Counted from the first letter of the stretch, positions 1 to 13,820 are shown. The stretch is DNA of 64,000 nucleotides from Sabellastarte sp. h YS-2021 (GCA_964017235.1 OZ024929.1:109105793-109169792), one strand, 5' to 3'. Numbers and translations are program-made. Notes: generated by a model not told the origin, from the sequence alone.

Positions 1-600
1 AAGTGCCACACCTTTCTCAGGTTGGCCCCTTTGCAGCTTGTCACTCTGTCAGTTTGACCACCCTCCCACCTCATCACCTGTAATAAGTACACATACTATG
101 GTCTTATCAGTATGTGATTATTGTAATCTACTACCCCCGTCTGCACATGTGGCTTGCAATGACATTGTTATCCAAACAGTGGGAGGGGGACATGAACACA
201 AAGTCACCATTGTTTCTTGGATAGGAAGCAGAAGTAATATGGAAAATGTTAGATCTGCATTTCAGAGAAGAAAAAAAGAATATTTTAAAATGTGGCTGGA
301 AGTGGGCTACCCTCAAACTTTCACTTAATTTGTAAAATGCTAATTACTAATTTTAATGAAGCATGCAACACGTACTCAATTATGCTTGAACTTGCATTTT
401 ATGGTGATAATTAACCATTGAAACTGATTCATTTACTCAAATTTGAATTTTGTTATAGTTCACCACAAAGAAAAAAAGTACAGTTTGTGGGCCATTCCAG
501 ATCCCCAAATAACCCGTCCAATTTCCCAAACTTTGTTCAGTTAATACTTATTTACGACAACCTTAAACTGTCTTATATATGTTGTATTGAATGTAGATAA
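1..600. other. AT-rich stretch with no supported gene
   Basis: Only short open frames without recognisable domains occur here. No splice-supported exon, RNA gene or mobile-element end could be identified. Confidence 0.5.
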
Positions 601-765
601 CCATTGAATGTATACATTCAATGTGTTAGTCATTGAATCTGTAGATTCAATGGCTTGGCCATTGAATGTACACATTCAATAACAGTCAGCCATGGAATGT
701 GTACATTCAATGGTTTAACTGTGGAATGTGTACATTCAACAGTTAAAGTAACTGAATGTGTATAA
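601..765. repeat. Cluster of palindromic GAATGT-N2-ACATTC units
   Basis: About five units, each near 37 bp, carry a palindrome of the form TTGAATGTRYACATTCAA, often widened by CCAT/ATGG on its flanks. The first unit holds a perfect 18-bp palindrome. Spacer text between units varies. A second cluster of the same motif lies at about 1,536-1,640. The function is unknown. It could be a minisatellite inside an old mobile element. Confidence 0.75.
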
Positions 766-1535
766 TAACTTTAAAAAAATGGAAATAAGTAATTGATACT
801 GCATAAATGTAACTTATTTTTACCATTTTCTTAATATCACATCTGTTGATATCAACTAAATAAGTATATATCGGTAGGCAGTCACACAGTTATGTCTTAT
901 AACAAACTGTTGTTTAATAAAACATGTTTATCTTAATCTGTTTTCTCATTATATTATCCCAATAAACCTCTATATGGGTGCTATTGTGTGACTAATTATA
1001 AATAAATCCCCAAATTTCACACATCAATAAATGAATTAATTGCTGTCACATTTTAGAATCATACACTTTAGAGACCATAAATTACTACTAAGACTTAACT
1101 GTTTCTCCTTCATTCTTTGATTGGGAGGCAAAATGTTTTAATATTTGTGGATTAAAGTAGAGCATATTATTCAGCTTTCATAATGGCTTTGATCAGGAAG
1201 GACTGATGTGCATAAACAAGTAAATATTCTGTGCAATAGCAGAATGATGCCACAAAAGCTTATTGTGTAATATAAGTGATGTACAAAATATAAAGACAGT
1301 AAAGAAAATAATGTGATGAGATATATGAAATTCAAGTCATGACATATATGTTTATTAATTTTAATGTTGTAGACTGATACTTGTTTATGTTAATTCATGA
1401 AATTTACCACCTTTATTCAAATTAATTTAATTGCTTCATATTATTATGCTAGGAAATATCCAATGTAGGTTATAAATTATTTCTTTGCAATCTATATCAG
1501 AATTTCATATTTAACTATACATTCCATGCCTTGGG
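766..1535. other. AT-rich spacer between two palindromic clusters
   Basis: No coding potential is visible. The two flanking clusters share one motif, so this stretch may be the inside of a single degraded element, but I could not define its ends. Confidence 0.35.
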
Positions 1536-1640
1536 TCATTGAATCTACACATTCAAGAATCTACACATTCAATGATTTAAGCCTTTAAATCTACACATTC
1601 CACAACTCAGCCATTAAATGTACACATTCAATGATTTGTT
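1536..1640. repeat. Second cluster of the GAATGT/ACATTC motif
   Basis: Four or more copies of ATTGAATCTACACATTCAA-like text recur at short intervals. These are more degraded than the cluster at 601-765: the left arm often reads GAATCT or AAATGT, so the palindromes are imperfect. Confidence 0.65.
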
Positions 1641-4600
1641 ATGGTTATCCGCATTCAACACAACATATAAACACAAAACCTTTTTATCATCAAGTCAGTC
1701 TATACTGCAAAGAGATTTGTCCACTGGACAGTTTTGATTGTAACACCTTGTCATCAGCCACCTATTCAGCCATACAGACTGTGGCTGGTGTCACAAGTCA
1801 GACGGGGACAAGTACAGATAATCCATTCAGATGGAAATCAGATGTGATAATTGCTCATTTATTTGTTGCAAATTTACCAGCACGCCGTTTGTTAGTTGAT
1901 TGCTAACAATAAACTGAGAGGGTGATGTGCTATCAATTTTGTTCCACATAATTATCAGTGCTCACAGGAAAACTAATGTGTGTTTCAATCTGAAGTAATG
2001 GATTTTAGTAAAATATGAGGAAGGGTAAACTAATTACTTTTCAGCGTAAAATATGCTAGGATTTTTAAATACTGCAAGAAATTATTCAAGTGTTTGTATC
2101 ATGACACCGCTTAATTATGTATATTTATTCCAAATAATGGCGTTATCCCCCTCCCGCTAAAATGCATTTTTAATTTTATGTTCAGTTTCACTTAATTTAG
2201 TTCTGGACAGAACGTACTTTTGTGTTCTATATTCCTAAGCATATACATGTAGAAATTTCTAGGTCTGTACACAATCTGAACGACGTGTAGTAACTTAATT
2301 AGCAACCAAAAGAGTGACACTTTTTGTCAACCAGCATTATACGATTCTCTGTTCTTACCAGGACTAAGTGGCTTTAAAGTTAATGGAGAAGTAAGTAATG
2401 AGAGTTGAGAGGTACTGGGTATGTCAAGGAATGTTTGTGAAAGTGGTGAAGAGCCCACTAGACTGGGTGTCATCATAGGACAATCTTCTTATCATGTCCT
2501 TCCATCACTGCCACCATTACAACTCTCTCTTCTCCTCTTGGATCTTACATGTAAGTGAGGAGTAGCCCTGTCAAAGCTCAGGATATTCAAATTACTTTAA
2601 TGTATATCCCACAGTGTCATTATAGGTCTGCGCAAAAGATTTAAGTTTCAATAACTAAACTGCAATGTATGAAGTCTACATTAAAACAATGAGAAGGGAG
2701 ATAGACAGTTAAAGCAGGGTATGACCCCGTCTGAAGCTTAAAAATCGCCACAAGAGAACTAATTTTAATTTCACTAATAATGTCACAAGAAAAATTACAA
2801 ATTAAATATATATTTCCCAGTTTCGACGGGGGCTTTCAAGGATTGCAAGAAGAAACAGAAGTATTCCAAAATGGAGACTGTAACAAAACCATGACATAAC
2901 TGCACTAAAGTAACTAACCAGATATCCGTATTTTTACCTTGAGTTATTTGCAGGTTAAAAGTGACCAGAGACACTTGGGAGAATAATTTCATAATTTATA
3001 CTGCTTTATAAACTTTTATCTCTGTCTATTTCTAACAGTTGTATAAACCTCTGGCATACATAAGACATACATAATACAAGGTCGCAGTAAGGCTACAGAA
3101 AATACCACCCTGATTTAATTGTGTCTGTTTTCCACTCATTCGTCTTTAGAGGTTTCTGTTGTAACTGTTGAAGAGTTAAACTCTACAGATAAAAGGGGTA
3201 GAAATTAAAAAGAATTAACAATATCCCATCAGGTAATAGAACCATAGAGTGTCCTTCAGAGATACTGCCACAAATCTCGAGTGTCACCTGCTAAACGGTT
3301 TCTGTACAGTAGATTAACTGGGGGCAAGCCCACTTCATGAGAGTGATCATTGTAAGTCATCTGTGTATGGTGGAATTTGTGAGCTATTGTCTGTGACAAT
3401 ACCAAGGAATGGTTCACAAATGGGGTTTTTATATTTCATTGAGATCATCTTAAATGGATTCATAATGGGTAAAAAATACAACTGATATATAATATATTAA
3501 AATATGAATAATTGTTTTATAATAATGATCTAAAACTGCATATCTCTGCCGTCAGTTTATCTTAAAATTATTCTTATTTAGAAATACTTTATTGCATGGA
3601 AATAATAAAAAATAATTAACTACTTAAGATCACCATTATGACCAATATTTGCTCTAAGAGGGATTTCTCAACATGTGTTATTTTATATCATTATGATCAG
3701 CGCTATATTACACACTATGCACCACAAAAGAAAGATATGGAACTACAGTCTCTATTGAGAGAAAGTCACTCTATTTTAATATCATGAGATCAAACAGAAA
3801 ATAGAATAGCTTTTCATAAAGATGAAGTCACTTCAGCTACAGTTAAAAACTATTGCAGGACAAAGTTAATTTATTTGCTCTCCTCTTAAAAGAAGCATTT
3901 AATCTTGCAGGAATATGAATGGAATGCATTCCTGTACGAAAAATGCTTTACAAACTGTATGATTGAATACATGGATTCCTTGTAGTAATAACATTTTATT
4001 AAATCACGTGTTGTTTTTACTTTTTATCATGCATTAGTTTTCATAGATTAGTTTAAACTGTGAAACTGCGTTTAGCTTTCAGTGACATTAATATACCCTC
4101 GGCTACCAGCATAAGAAAGAAATAATTGTTAACATTGAAGAAAACGTTTTATAAAGAAATTTCTGAATTAATGTATACCAGAACAAAACCTACACATAAC
4201 ATGATTGATACGCCAAATCGATAGAAATAACTTGATTATTTGCATTCAAAGTATGAAAATATATAAATGTATGTAATACAAGTTTGACAATGAAAAATAA
4301 ACCCCAAAACATAAATGGTTTACTAAAAAGAACTTCCTTTGGTGAGCGAAAATGGTAGAAATAATAAAAACCCCAATTAAATAATAATTGAATTTAATGG
4401 GCTAATAGATTACAACATACAAGATGATAATGTCCTTGCAATAGCCCAGTTTAAATTCATGCACAATTTAATGATTTTACTCTAACAGAAGCCATAAAAC
4501 AACCAACTCTGGGATGCAATACCTTGAGGTTTCCTTCAGACGGGAACCTGTCTGTTCACAGCCTGTAAAAAAACCCAGAGAAATGTGTTATTGTAAATAC

Positions 4601-5430
4601 ACAAGATGAAGATGGAAAAACAGACAAACATCTGAAACACTAGCAAAAATACAAAAAAATACACACAGGGGAAAACCTTCAGGGCAAAACACTACACAGC
4701 TTTATCTCCGATGTCTGAACTATTTACTGTAGTAACTCCACACAAGGACCACTTGGTTTTGTCATCTTGGTGATTAAACCAAAGTGCACTGAAGATTTAA
4801 AGAACAGAATATTTATACCCAAAATCAAAGAGAAGAGGTGGAAAAGAGGGGTGGGCTGGTGGGATTTTTTTCTATTTTGTTTCTCTGAAATTCCTGTTTC
4901 TGTATGCACAGTTTGCATCACATTACAAGCTAGACACAATGATTTATCCCAAATTGAAAAGATAAAATTGTCAGGAAGATATAAACAGGTAGTATTCCCA
5001 GGAAGAAAGGTCGGCTGCAAATTGGCGGGGTCAGATTGGGGGAATGATTTGGGTGGAGGGATGTTTGGATACTGTCAGAATGTGTGAGCAGATCTGAATA
5101 TGAAAAGATACAGGTTGAAAAAAAAGGCAGAGAGAGGGAGGTGTGGTGAATTGAGTGGAAAATTACTGGGTGTGAAATGAGAAGAATTTGGCTGATGATG
5201 TAATGGGTTATATTTAAAATGTTACAACTGTATCTTCATTGAATGAAAATCACAGAGGAACAGAGAACACACAACTTGTCTACACATTAATTACATAATT
5301 AAATTAACTAACAAAATAATTGATCTAATTAGCATTATTACATGAACCTAAGTTGGGCTATAGCCTATCTTAAGATGGGTTAACTCCTCCGTTGTGGTCT
5401 AACAGTAACATTTTCGGGTGTTTAATAATA
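1641..5430. other. Unassigned AT-rich DNA
   Basis: Open frames are short and carry no recognisable domain. A possible terminal exon can be read on the minus strand near 4,530-4,565 (poly-pyrimidine tract, then AG), but it is too short to name. No mobile-element ends were found. Confidence 0.4.
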
Positions 5431-6175
5431 CCCTAGTTTCACCAAAGGATTAAGCCCCGATCCTGTCGGCGACCCTTAATCGTGGGTAGTCTTGGAAAAA
5501 ATGGAAAAAAAATTGACCAATGGGGTGGAAGACAGAATCGGTATGAAGGTCTGGGATTAACTACAGATCGGCCTCAGGACGCCCCAGGAGGCCCCAGACA
5601 GTCCCTAACTGGTCTGGGACTAAGAACAGACTAAGCCATTTTTCTGGTCGGTTTGAACCACGATCCTGTCGTAGACAAACCGACTGGGTCCCAGGACGCC
5701 TCAGGCCTCCTGGGACTAAGCCCCGACTAACCCAGGATTAAGTCCCGACCCCACAAGGTGTCCTGAGGCGTCCCCAGGCGTCCCCAGACCGAGAAAGCCG
5801 ATTTTTGTTTTGCAATGGGACTAAAATTTTGTTTTGCAATGGGACTAAAAAAGGGTCGCAGGAAGCCTGGGACTAAGAATAGAGGGTCTGGGACTAAGGG
5901 TCGGCGACTAAGGGTCGCAGGCGGCCTGGGACCACATAGGACTGTGTAAATTTGGTCTGAGGAGGCCTGAGGACGCCTGGGACTGGACATTTTGTTTATG
6001 GCGGGAAAAAATAATCGGTTGGGGTCGGGAGAAATATCAAACATGTTTGATTTCTCACACAGCCTCAACCGACCACAACCGACCCTTACAGGAAGCCTGG
6101 GACTAAGCATATTTTTGAAACCGACCCTCAAAAACCCTTAATCGGGAGCCTTAGTCGTGTGGTGGAACACCCACA
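5431..6175. mobile_element. MITE copy 1, possibly PIF/Harbinger-like
   Basis: This is a 745-bp non-coding element related, in opposite orientation, to the copy at 8,557-9,212. Its termini match that copy: one end reads TGTGGGTGTTCCACCACACG, the other is a diverged CCTAGTTTCACCAAAGGATT. The interior is unusually GC-rich for this window and is built from degenerate GGGACTAAG/CTTAGTCCC words, GTCGGTTG motifs and a central ATCAAACATGTTTGAT palindrome. Flanking trinucleotides are ATA and TTA, so a duplication is not exact here. The open frame crossing it has no known domain. Confidence 0.7.
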
Positions 6176-8556
6176 TTAGGACAACAAATACACAATGTGA
6201 CTTAAATTGTATATTTACATTAAAACCAGTGTGCAAGGCTTTTGCAAAGGATTTTCTTTTGTTAGCATACTGTCATTGGATTAAAGTCCATTTCATAGAC
6301 TTTCTGACATAAAGAAAGTCTTTTAAAAGATTTTATTTTTACAGCAATTGGAGTTGGTATTTGAATGTGACTGACTGAAGTTCAATCACATACCGCTCAC
6401 ATTAAATTACTAAATTAATTGCATGCGTCCTGTGTACTGTAGTATTTTGTTTAATATCCCAAGTAAAGTTACATTAACGATTTAAATAAACTATGGGATT
6501 TATAATGACGAATCATTTGCATTTTACCACCAAAGATAGGGTATGATGAATACTAAAGGATTTTCCATAACCATGAAAAATTCAGGGAGTGCAATTTTCC
6601 ACCCTCACATATTCGGGGGAAGTCAGTTTTCTATATCAATTAATTATCCAGAGGGTCATTTTTCCTGATTTTCTTATGGAATCCTGTAATATTAAAATGC
6701 TGTTGAAATCATTTTAAAAGAAAGTGCTTGCTTAAAAAATTTAACCATATAGTAATATGATCTGCTTTGTTTCAAACTACATCAAATATATTTGTCAAAC
6801 TTATAAAGTGTGTTGAATTGTTTGTAAGTACTAGTTTACAGTAAATATTACCCATGGTGTCTCTGACCACATGTTTAGCTTGTTAATTAACATAGCTCAA
6901 GAATTACTCAGTCAGGAAAAAATTTCATCCAGGGTAGTAAAGTAGCAATAGTAGCAGAGGAGTTTAAAGGTTGGTGGTGTATCTAGTTTAACAACCACCT
7001 GTTAAGACAGGGTGGAATATGTCAACATTTCACCCACTATCAAATAAATAATAAGCACAGTTCATATTTTGATTACACCTGACATTTAAAGCCATGTTTG
7101 TCACTTTAAAACCACTGCCTGAATAGCTACTGTAATCTACTCAATTATCGCACCATGCTAAGTTTGCTATACAAATGTATGCAGTAATGATAGATAGATA
7201 ATATTTTAATTAATTTTAATTAATTATCTTACTGACGGTGAGTTATACAGGGTTTACTCAAACAAAATATAGTAACACCTAGCCATTTAGGCTTACAGGT
7301 CAGTATAAAATCGTATAAGAGTATATGTATGTCCATAACAATATGAAGAAAGATTACACAGTTATGATGCCATGTAATTTTATAAATGCAGGAGTGCATT
7401 TTTTTCTATTTTTGTATTTGGCAAGAATGAACAAAGGCCCCAGTTCTTCTAAGTTTGTGGACATGTCTTCAGACAACAAGTTTCAAATTTAGCTGTTCGA
7501 CACTCGCCACTGCTTACATGGGTTCGAATTTAACACATTGTAAACATGTTGGATGTACTGAGGGGGGCATATAACCCCAACTTGACTTTGACTTTGTTCA
7601 GCAGGTGTCACAACTATGCACAATAAATGTGTTTCATGTCTTTTTCATGAGCACCTCCTCTCAAACTAACATCTCTTTATGAAGTGATATTTTCCGAAAG
7701 CTACGTGTCAGTTGACCTTACTACAACAGTTGTAAAGAAAGTCAAACTTGGATTTGAACCGAAGACCTCAGAACTAGGTGATAATTTGTCAAACGTGACA
7801 ATCACCAAGCCATTAAATTTGGATGGATTACTGTAATTTTTGAGCAAGTGGCTATCACTGGTGCAAACTCCGCCTGACAGGTGGTAAGTGTCCCTGGTAA
7901 AGGTAAATAGATAAGCTGGTCCTAGTGTGCACATGACGTCACCCACTTATCACACCCCCTGCCTCCTCCTCCCCGCTGTGTGCTTACTCCTGACCCCTGG
8001 AGGGATTTCCTGGAAAAAAATACAATATGTTGCCAATGTGTATATCAAAAGACATGGGCTGATCAGTGTGTGTTGATCTATCTAACCACCCAGCTCAACA
8101 ACTCTTTGGTTTTTCAAACATAAAATATTTTGACTGTCTACTGATAAATATTGCATGGTTTTTGCAGTTTGCTTTGGGGGTAAAGCGCTACTTTCTAGAC
8201 ACACAAGGCATTTTCAGGTAAACACGACTGGGTAATGATTGGGACACGAGTCAGTTTATTTATTGTCCGAATACTAACGATCATATTTTGCCATGCCAAA
8301 ATTATAATTTTGATTTTTAGCTGACAATACTACCTCTTTGTTTTATAACCGTCTGTGTTCTGTATAACCGCCTGTATTTATCCCCAAAGTTTGGACAAAA
8401 TTATTATTATCAATAACAATAAGAATTAATTAAAAGGGAATTACTTCTATTGTTTCAGTCATGTTGATATTTAAAAGGCTCAAAAGAACATGATGAGGCC
8501 AGGAATAGATTATAATTTGGCAATGATGAGATCAAGATGAGAATACAGCTAACTAA
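6176..8556. other. Unassigned DNA between two inverted MITEs
   Basis: This 2.4-kb stretch is AT-rich. It shows short simple runs (TTAATTTTAATTAATT near 7,205) and no recognisable coding sequence. Confidence 0.4.
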
Positions 8557-9212
8557 TGTGGGTGTTCCACCACACGACTAAGGCTCCCGACTAAGGGTTT
8601 TGGGGGGGTCGGTTGCAAAAATTTGCTTAGTCCCAGGCGTCCTGTAAGGGTCGGTTGTGGTCGGTTGAGGCCGTGTGAAAAATCAAACATGTTTGATATT
8701 TCTCCCGACCCCAACCAATTATTTTTTTCCGCCATAAACAAAATGTCCAGTCCCAGGCTTCCTCAGGCCTCCTCAGATCAAATTTACACAGTCCTATGTT
8801 GTTCCAGGCCGCCTGCAACCCTCAGTCCCCGACCCGTAGTGCCTTAGTCCCAGGCCTCCTGCGACCCTTAGTCCCATTGCAAAACAAGAATCGGCCATCT
8901 CAGTCTGGGGAAGCCTGGGGACGCCTCAGGACACCTTGGAGGGTCGGGACTTAATCGTGGATTAGTCGGGCCTTAGTCCCAGGAGGCCTGAGGCATCCTG
9001 GGACCCAGTCAGTTTGTCTATGACTAGAAAAATGGTTTAATCGGTTCTTAGTCCCAGACCAGTCTGTTACTGTCTGGGGCCTCCTCAGGCCGATCTGAAC
9101 TTAATCCCAGACTTTCAGTAGTCCCGCCCATTTTACCTTTTTTGTCACAGACTGTCCACGATTAAGGGTCGGGGACAGGGTCGGGGCTTAGTCCTTTGGT
9201 GGAACAGGGGCA
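8557..9212. mobile_element. MITE copy 2, possibly PIF/Harbinger-like
   Basis: This is a 656-bp non-coding element. Its ends form an imperfect terminal inverted repeat: the left end starts TGTGGGTGTTCCACCACACG, and the right end read inward starts TGCCCCTGTTCCACCAAAGG. Both then continue into GACTAAG. It is flanked by TAA at 8,554-8,556 and 9,213-9,215, a 3-bp duplication of the kind made by PIF/Harbinger transposases. The superfamily is inferred from that size only. The interior matches copy 1 in reverse orientation, including the ATCAAACATGTTTGAT palindrome. Confidence 0.75.
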
Positions 9213-9215
9213 TAA

Positions 9216-11621
9216 GGTACTATCACAGAACTTGTAAAACTTTAATGAAACTACTGATGTTTCCTCGAAATAAAAGTTAATACGTAGAGCAGACAACCCA
9301 GGATATAAGAAGACAGGGTCAGAAAACAAATAACAGAATATACAATAACTGAACATCAAACATAAACCAAAATCACCGCCAACTTGACAAGAGGCCAAAA
9401 GCAAGATTCAAACTAATTCAAATTGTTTAAAACTTTACTTGTAACTCACAAGTACCATTTGCTTCTATCTACAGGAATAATTGGAAAATCTGTTAGTGGC
9501 GTAAATTTACCATTCATTGAAAATTGTAAGCTGTACTTTTTGTGTCCTTACATAGAAGTGTCTTCACTACTGTTTTTCCCTGTTAGTAAAGTGTTATATC
9601 TCAATGAATTTTAAGTAATCAAGTTGTTATATTTATTCACCCTCTTTTGTGGGGACAAAGACACAATAGTGTCTTAATAAACATGTAATGGCACGTTTAT
9701 AAAACTGCATATTAAGATCACTTCCGGTGATGAATATTAACTGTCATAACAGTGTGGCAATAGTACTAAAAAGGACTGTACCCAGCCCACCTTTTAATCA
9801 AGTTATTCCTTTTACTGCAACTCAATAGATTGAAAAATATTGACTGAAGCAGAATCAACTTCCATTTATGCCCTCTATAAAGCTGTAAATGATCACCTGC
9901 AGTGTCAATGGGCAGCCTCAAGTGTGTCCTCAACAATCGGCCAAATATTGCCACAAAGCACAGAGATTATGACATAAAAAGAAGTCAGCAAAAAGGGATC
10001 TACTGAGGCGAAAAAAGGAGCTAAAATGCCAAATGTGTCTACAAGATTTATGGAGGGTCTATATATCAAGAGGTTGTGGGGTGACAGCTCAATTGAAAAA
10101 TCTATTATCTAAGCATGTGGTCATTTAGGTAGTAGAGGTAGATTTGTTGATTTTGAGAGAGCTCTCGACACTGTGTGATAAGGAGAGGGTAGTGTCGTGA
10201 TATCCTCCAGCTGAGCACATGGATCTATAGTTGTGGTGCTGTGTTATGGTCACTTCACACCTAGATGTAAGAGGATGTCATATCTACACCCCCTTGGACA
10301 TGCAAGCTCCGGGATGTGCAGGCTTTTAGCACTCACCCCCTCGTGTGTGTCTTGATATATCTGCAGGACAATGTCTAGTGTTTTATGGGTTGTCCACCAT
10401 ATGGTGTGAACTTATCATTGGTATAATGTTACACACTGAAAAGATTTACAATTGTGAAAGGGTATACGTTTATTTCGTAGACTTTAAGTTCATAAGAAAA
10501 AACAAAAACATCAACAAACTCCAAAACTGAATTTGATTATACAAAAGGTGGTCAGGTGGTGATTCATTTATACTATAAAATAGTGTTTGTTGAAAGTCAA
10601 CAGAGAGATTTAAGTTTAAAAGTCTATAAGTCAATACGTGTTTATATATTTCCACTGATCTCCCATGGCCAGTTCTTATACATTTATCTTCTAGTTTGGG
10701 GAGAACAGAAGTCTGTTGTATGTGACAAAGCTGAAGCTACTGAAGCACGTACATTGCCAAAAACATCTACTGTCCTTATATCCTATTCAAGCTTTATTAA
10801 GGTTTGGAACATGCCAATCCAGGTTAATTTTACGGAGTCTTAATGTAGAAGTAAAAATGCAAGTAAAACACAACCACAAATTATACCCCTGCTGGCTGAA
10901 CATGCGAAGTTTGGAAGTGAAAAGTAAAATTGGGCTGAACCCAAAATTGTTTGTCCATAGATGAAATGGTAAATTCACACTTTTTGCCACCATTTATACA
11001 AAACTGTTCAAATTTAATCCATTCACAGTAGCTTGATCAGTTTTATCAGCATAAACACAAATGCAATATCAAATAAGGCGCAGCACATGCTAAACCAAAA
11101 TAAAAGCTGTACGATAGTTTATAAAGTTTAATTCTTACAGTAAATGATAAATCGAGGTCTTGAAAATTGCACCACACGAAGGTCAACAATGTACTCATTC
11201 CAAACAAACGATAAATAATTGAGAAAAAGTAAGTATATTTTCGTCTGTGATGGCTTGTTTTGTTTTTAACCTAATTAAGCATCTTTCCACACATACTCAC
11301 TCTGTAGATAAAAAGAGTTTTTTAACACGAGCCTCAGTAGAGCTCGCACTTCTAGAGATCACTTTTTTTTTGTCTCCAGACTTTCATGAATTGTGGCATG
11401 GCCGCAATAACTGTCGGTTTTTTGCAGAAGTTGTGGCGTGGCCACAATGGCTGCGTTTTACAGAAGTTAAATGGTGATGGCCTACGTTAGAACTGGGATG
11501 GGTTACGGCTTCAGTGCACTACTCGTGCGTCTGATGGCTTTGCGCTTGCGCTAGGGGACCAAAACACCTTTCGGCCTTGTTTTTCTTAAAGACTACCTAT
11601 TGGCGGTGTACTACCTTCACT
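9216..11621. other. Unassigned DNA
   Basis: No supported gene. Around 11,380-11,470 a short phrase (GTGGC(A/G)TGGCC(G/A)CAATA, then GCAGAAGTT) occurs twice, suggesting an old local duplication. Confidence 0.35.
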
Positions 11622-11755
11622 GGTGTACAAGTTACTCCATAGTGATTACCTAAAATATTGTGGAGCTTTTCTCAAATCCAGACAGTCACCGGTGTACAAC
11701 TTACTCCATAGTGATTACCTAAAATATTGTGGAGCTTTTCTCAAATCCAGACAGT
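11622..11755. repeat. Two-copy 69-bp direct tandem duplication
   Basis: A 69-bp unit starting GGTGTACAA at 11,622 is repeated from 11,691 with about one mismatch. The duplication keeps a short open frame, but that frame has no recognisable domain. Confidence 0.85.
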
Positions 11756-13577
11756 ATGATACAGAAGTCAGAATGATGGTCTTGTGTTTGAAGTTCCAGG
11801 GTACAAGTTGCCAAGCAATTTGATTGTAGCTTTGCCTTTGATCTTCCAAAGATTTACATTGATTGCCTCTTCTCTTTCTTAAAAGGAAGCTGAAATATTA
11901 TTTCTTTGCAAAGGCATGCCCACCCTAATTCATACTTTTTGTTATCTGACCTTTTCTCCATAGTACTCACCTCGGCTTATGTTCCTGGATATTTATGTGT
12001 TATGTTTTTGATTATGCGCCTTAGAATATGTCTTCATGAAGGGTTAAGCATTGTAAAAGTTCAATAAGATTTAGAAACATGAAAAGCCTTTCTCAATATA
12101 AGAATTGGCACATACTGACATTTATATAGATTTTCGAAAGACAATAAGTGCAGTCAGATTGCTACTTCTCTTGTATGCAATTTACACAAAACATTTTGGA
12201 ATAGCAACCAAAGGAAACAATGGTAAACAAGATGCACTCAGAGAGAGCAAAACGCTCGACTCGATGTGACCAGTCTCACAAGTGTTATAAAGTAAAACAC
12301 ATCCACCATGGTGGCATTTCCAGAAATTTTGGAGGCTTACTGGTATCCAGAATATTAACTGGATCTTTCCTAAAATGTAATCACTCCTTCCCATGGCTAG
12401 CCCCTTCCTACTTAAAATTTAACATTAAAATTTACTCATTACTTTTGAAGAAATATCAAGTAGAAAGCTAAAATCATTAAAATACATTGAAATGGGACCT
12501 ATGAAAATTCATGATTTTTGTATCCAAAATATGATCCAGGTCTTTCCCAAAAATTAGTAACTTCTTCCTTTGACCAGGTCCTACTCACAAAAAATTTTAT
12601 AAAGTTAGTTCTGGAGTAATCTAAACGCCAAAAACAGACAGACCAATAGACAAAAAAGCACACAAAAACATAAACTCCTGGTAGAGGTAAATATATTGGT
12701 TAAAAGCCACTTCTTGGTGAAAATCACTCAGGGTAAATTTTTTTTGATGGACTGTCAAAAAATTGAAACAAAAAAAAAAAAAACAACAGAAATAAATAAA
12801 CATGACAAATACACCACCTCCCTCTTAATTATCTTTATGTCAATTTCAAGACATAAATTTAATGAGAAGAAATATTATTACTTAAAGACAGCAAGTATCA
12901 CAAGCTAGGGTTTGTGACCTCACAATGACAATTGCATTGTGACGTCATTAAGTAATGACATCATCAGATTGCGAAATATTGATTTTTTTACTTATGTGAT
13001 AAAGAATATCAGATTTCTCTGTATATGCCCAATTGAAAATCATTATCTGTCAAGTTGGACACCTTATCTTGGTTAAAATTTTTTTGAACAGCAAAATTTT
13101 AAATGCTGTGTTTTAATTTTTTTTTTCTTTTCTTTTAAAAGACCTTTAAAAGATATTAAAAAGAAATTGTTAAAAAAAGCCTGTTTGAAGACAAGTAGGT
13201 TTCACTGTATATGCCCAATTAAAAATTTAAAAACCTGTCTCCTGACTTTAATTTTCAAACAAATTACACCAAATTTGGAAGAATCCGTCTGTACCCCATG
13301 AAATACCTGCCCACCAAATTTGAGCTCGATTGATTTTATAGTTTTTGAGTTATAAGGGCAAAACGGTGCACAGGCAGAAAGACAGACAGACAGAAACAAA
13401 CTGATCACAATAACCCTCTCCTATCATTGAGCGTTAATAATATCACAATGTCCTCATAAAATACAATTTACAATGCACTATTGACACAGTGGTACTTTAA
13501 TAGAGGTACACAGTAAATCATTCTCAGTGCAATCCAATGCAATGCATGAAGAAGAATTCCTCAAGGGAAATTCAGGT
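11756..13577. other. Unassigned DNA with degraded repeat modules
   Basis: No gene is supported. Stretches at about 13,010-13,080 and 13,200-13,430 share the phrase TGTATATGCCCAATT. The second ends in a GACAGACAGACAG tract. A poly-A tract lies at 12,770-12,782. Confidence 0.4.
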
Positions 13578-13592
13578 CATTTGACATTGAAT

Positions 13593-13820
13593 TTGTTTAT
13601 TTGTGGTTTAACGTCGCTTTCAACACTGTACAGGTCATATCACGACGGGTAGTTGGAAGGGCAGAGGAAACCAGTACATAGAGTTCGCTAGGGTTGTGTA
13701 CTGTAAACTGCCGACCAACGGCAAGCAACTACCAGCTTTCCCACTTACGGCCATGACGGGGATCGATCCCCGGCCGCAGAGGTGGGAGGCGAGAGTGTTA
13801 CCACTCTGCCACCGTGGCCC
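13593..13820 (-). mobile_element. tRNA-derived SINE, full length
   Basis: A 228-bp SINE read on the minus strand. Its 5' end is tRNA-like: an A-box-like GGCAGAGTGGTAACACTC and a B-box-like GGGGATCGATCCCC that would serve as an internal RNA polymerase III promoter. A middle domain and a 3' tail (GAAAGCGACGTTAAACCACA, then an A-rich end) follow. It is bounded by a perfect 15-bp target-site duplication, CATTTGACATTGAAT, at 13,578-13,592 and 13,821-13,835. Three relatives occur at 25,921, 30,412 and 32,257. Confidence 0.93.

Noticed and set aside
601-765. CRISPR-like repeat and spacer pattern
   Set aside because: The units are degenerate palindromes, spacers are short and similar, no cas genes exist, and the context is animal DNA.
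4520-4575. Terminal exon of an unknown minus-strand gene
   Set aside because: A pyrimidine tract and AG are present, but only a few codons follow and no partner exon is recognisable.
5727-6131. 134-codon open frame
   Set aside because: It lies entirely inside the non-coding MITE copy 1 and its peptide reflects the repeated GGGACTAAG words.
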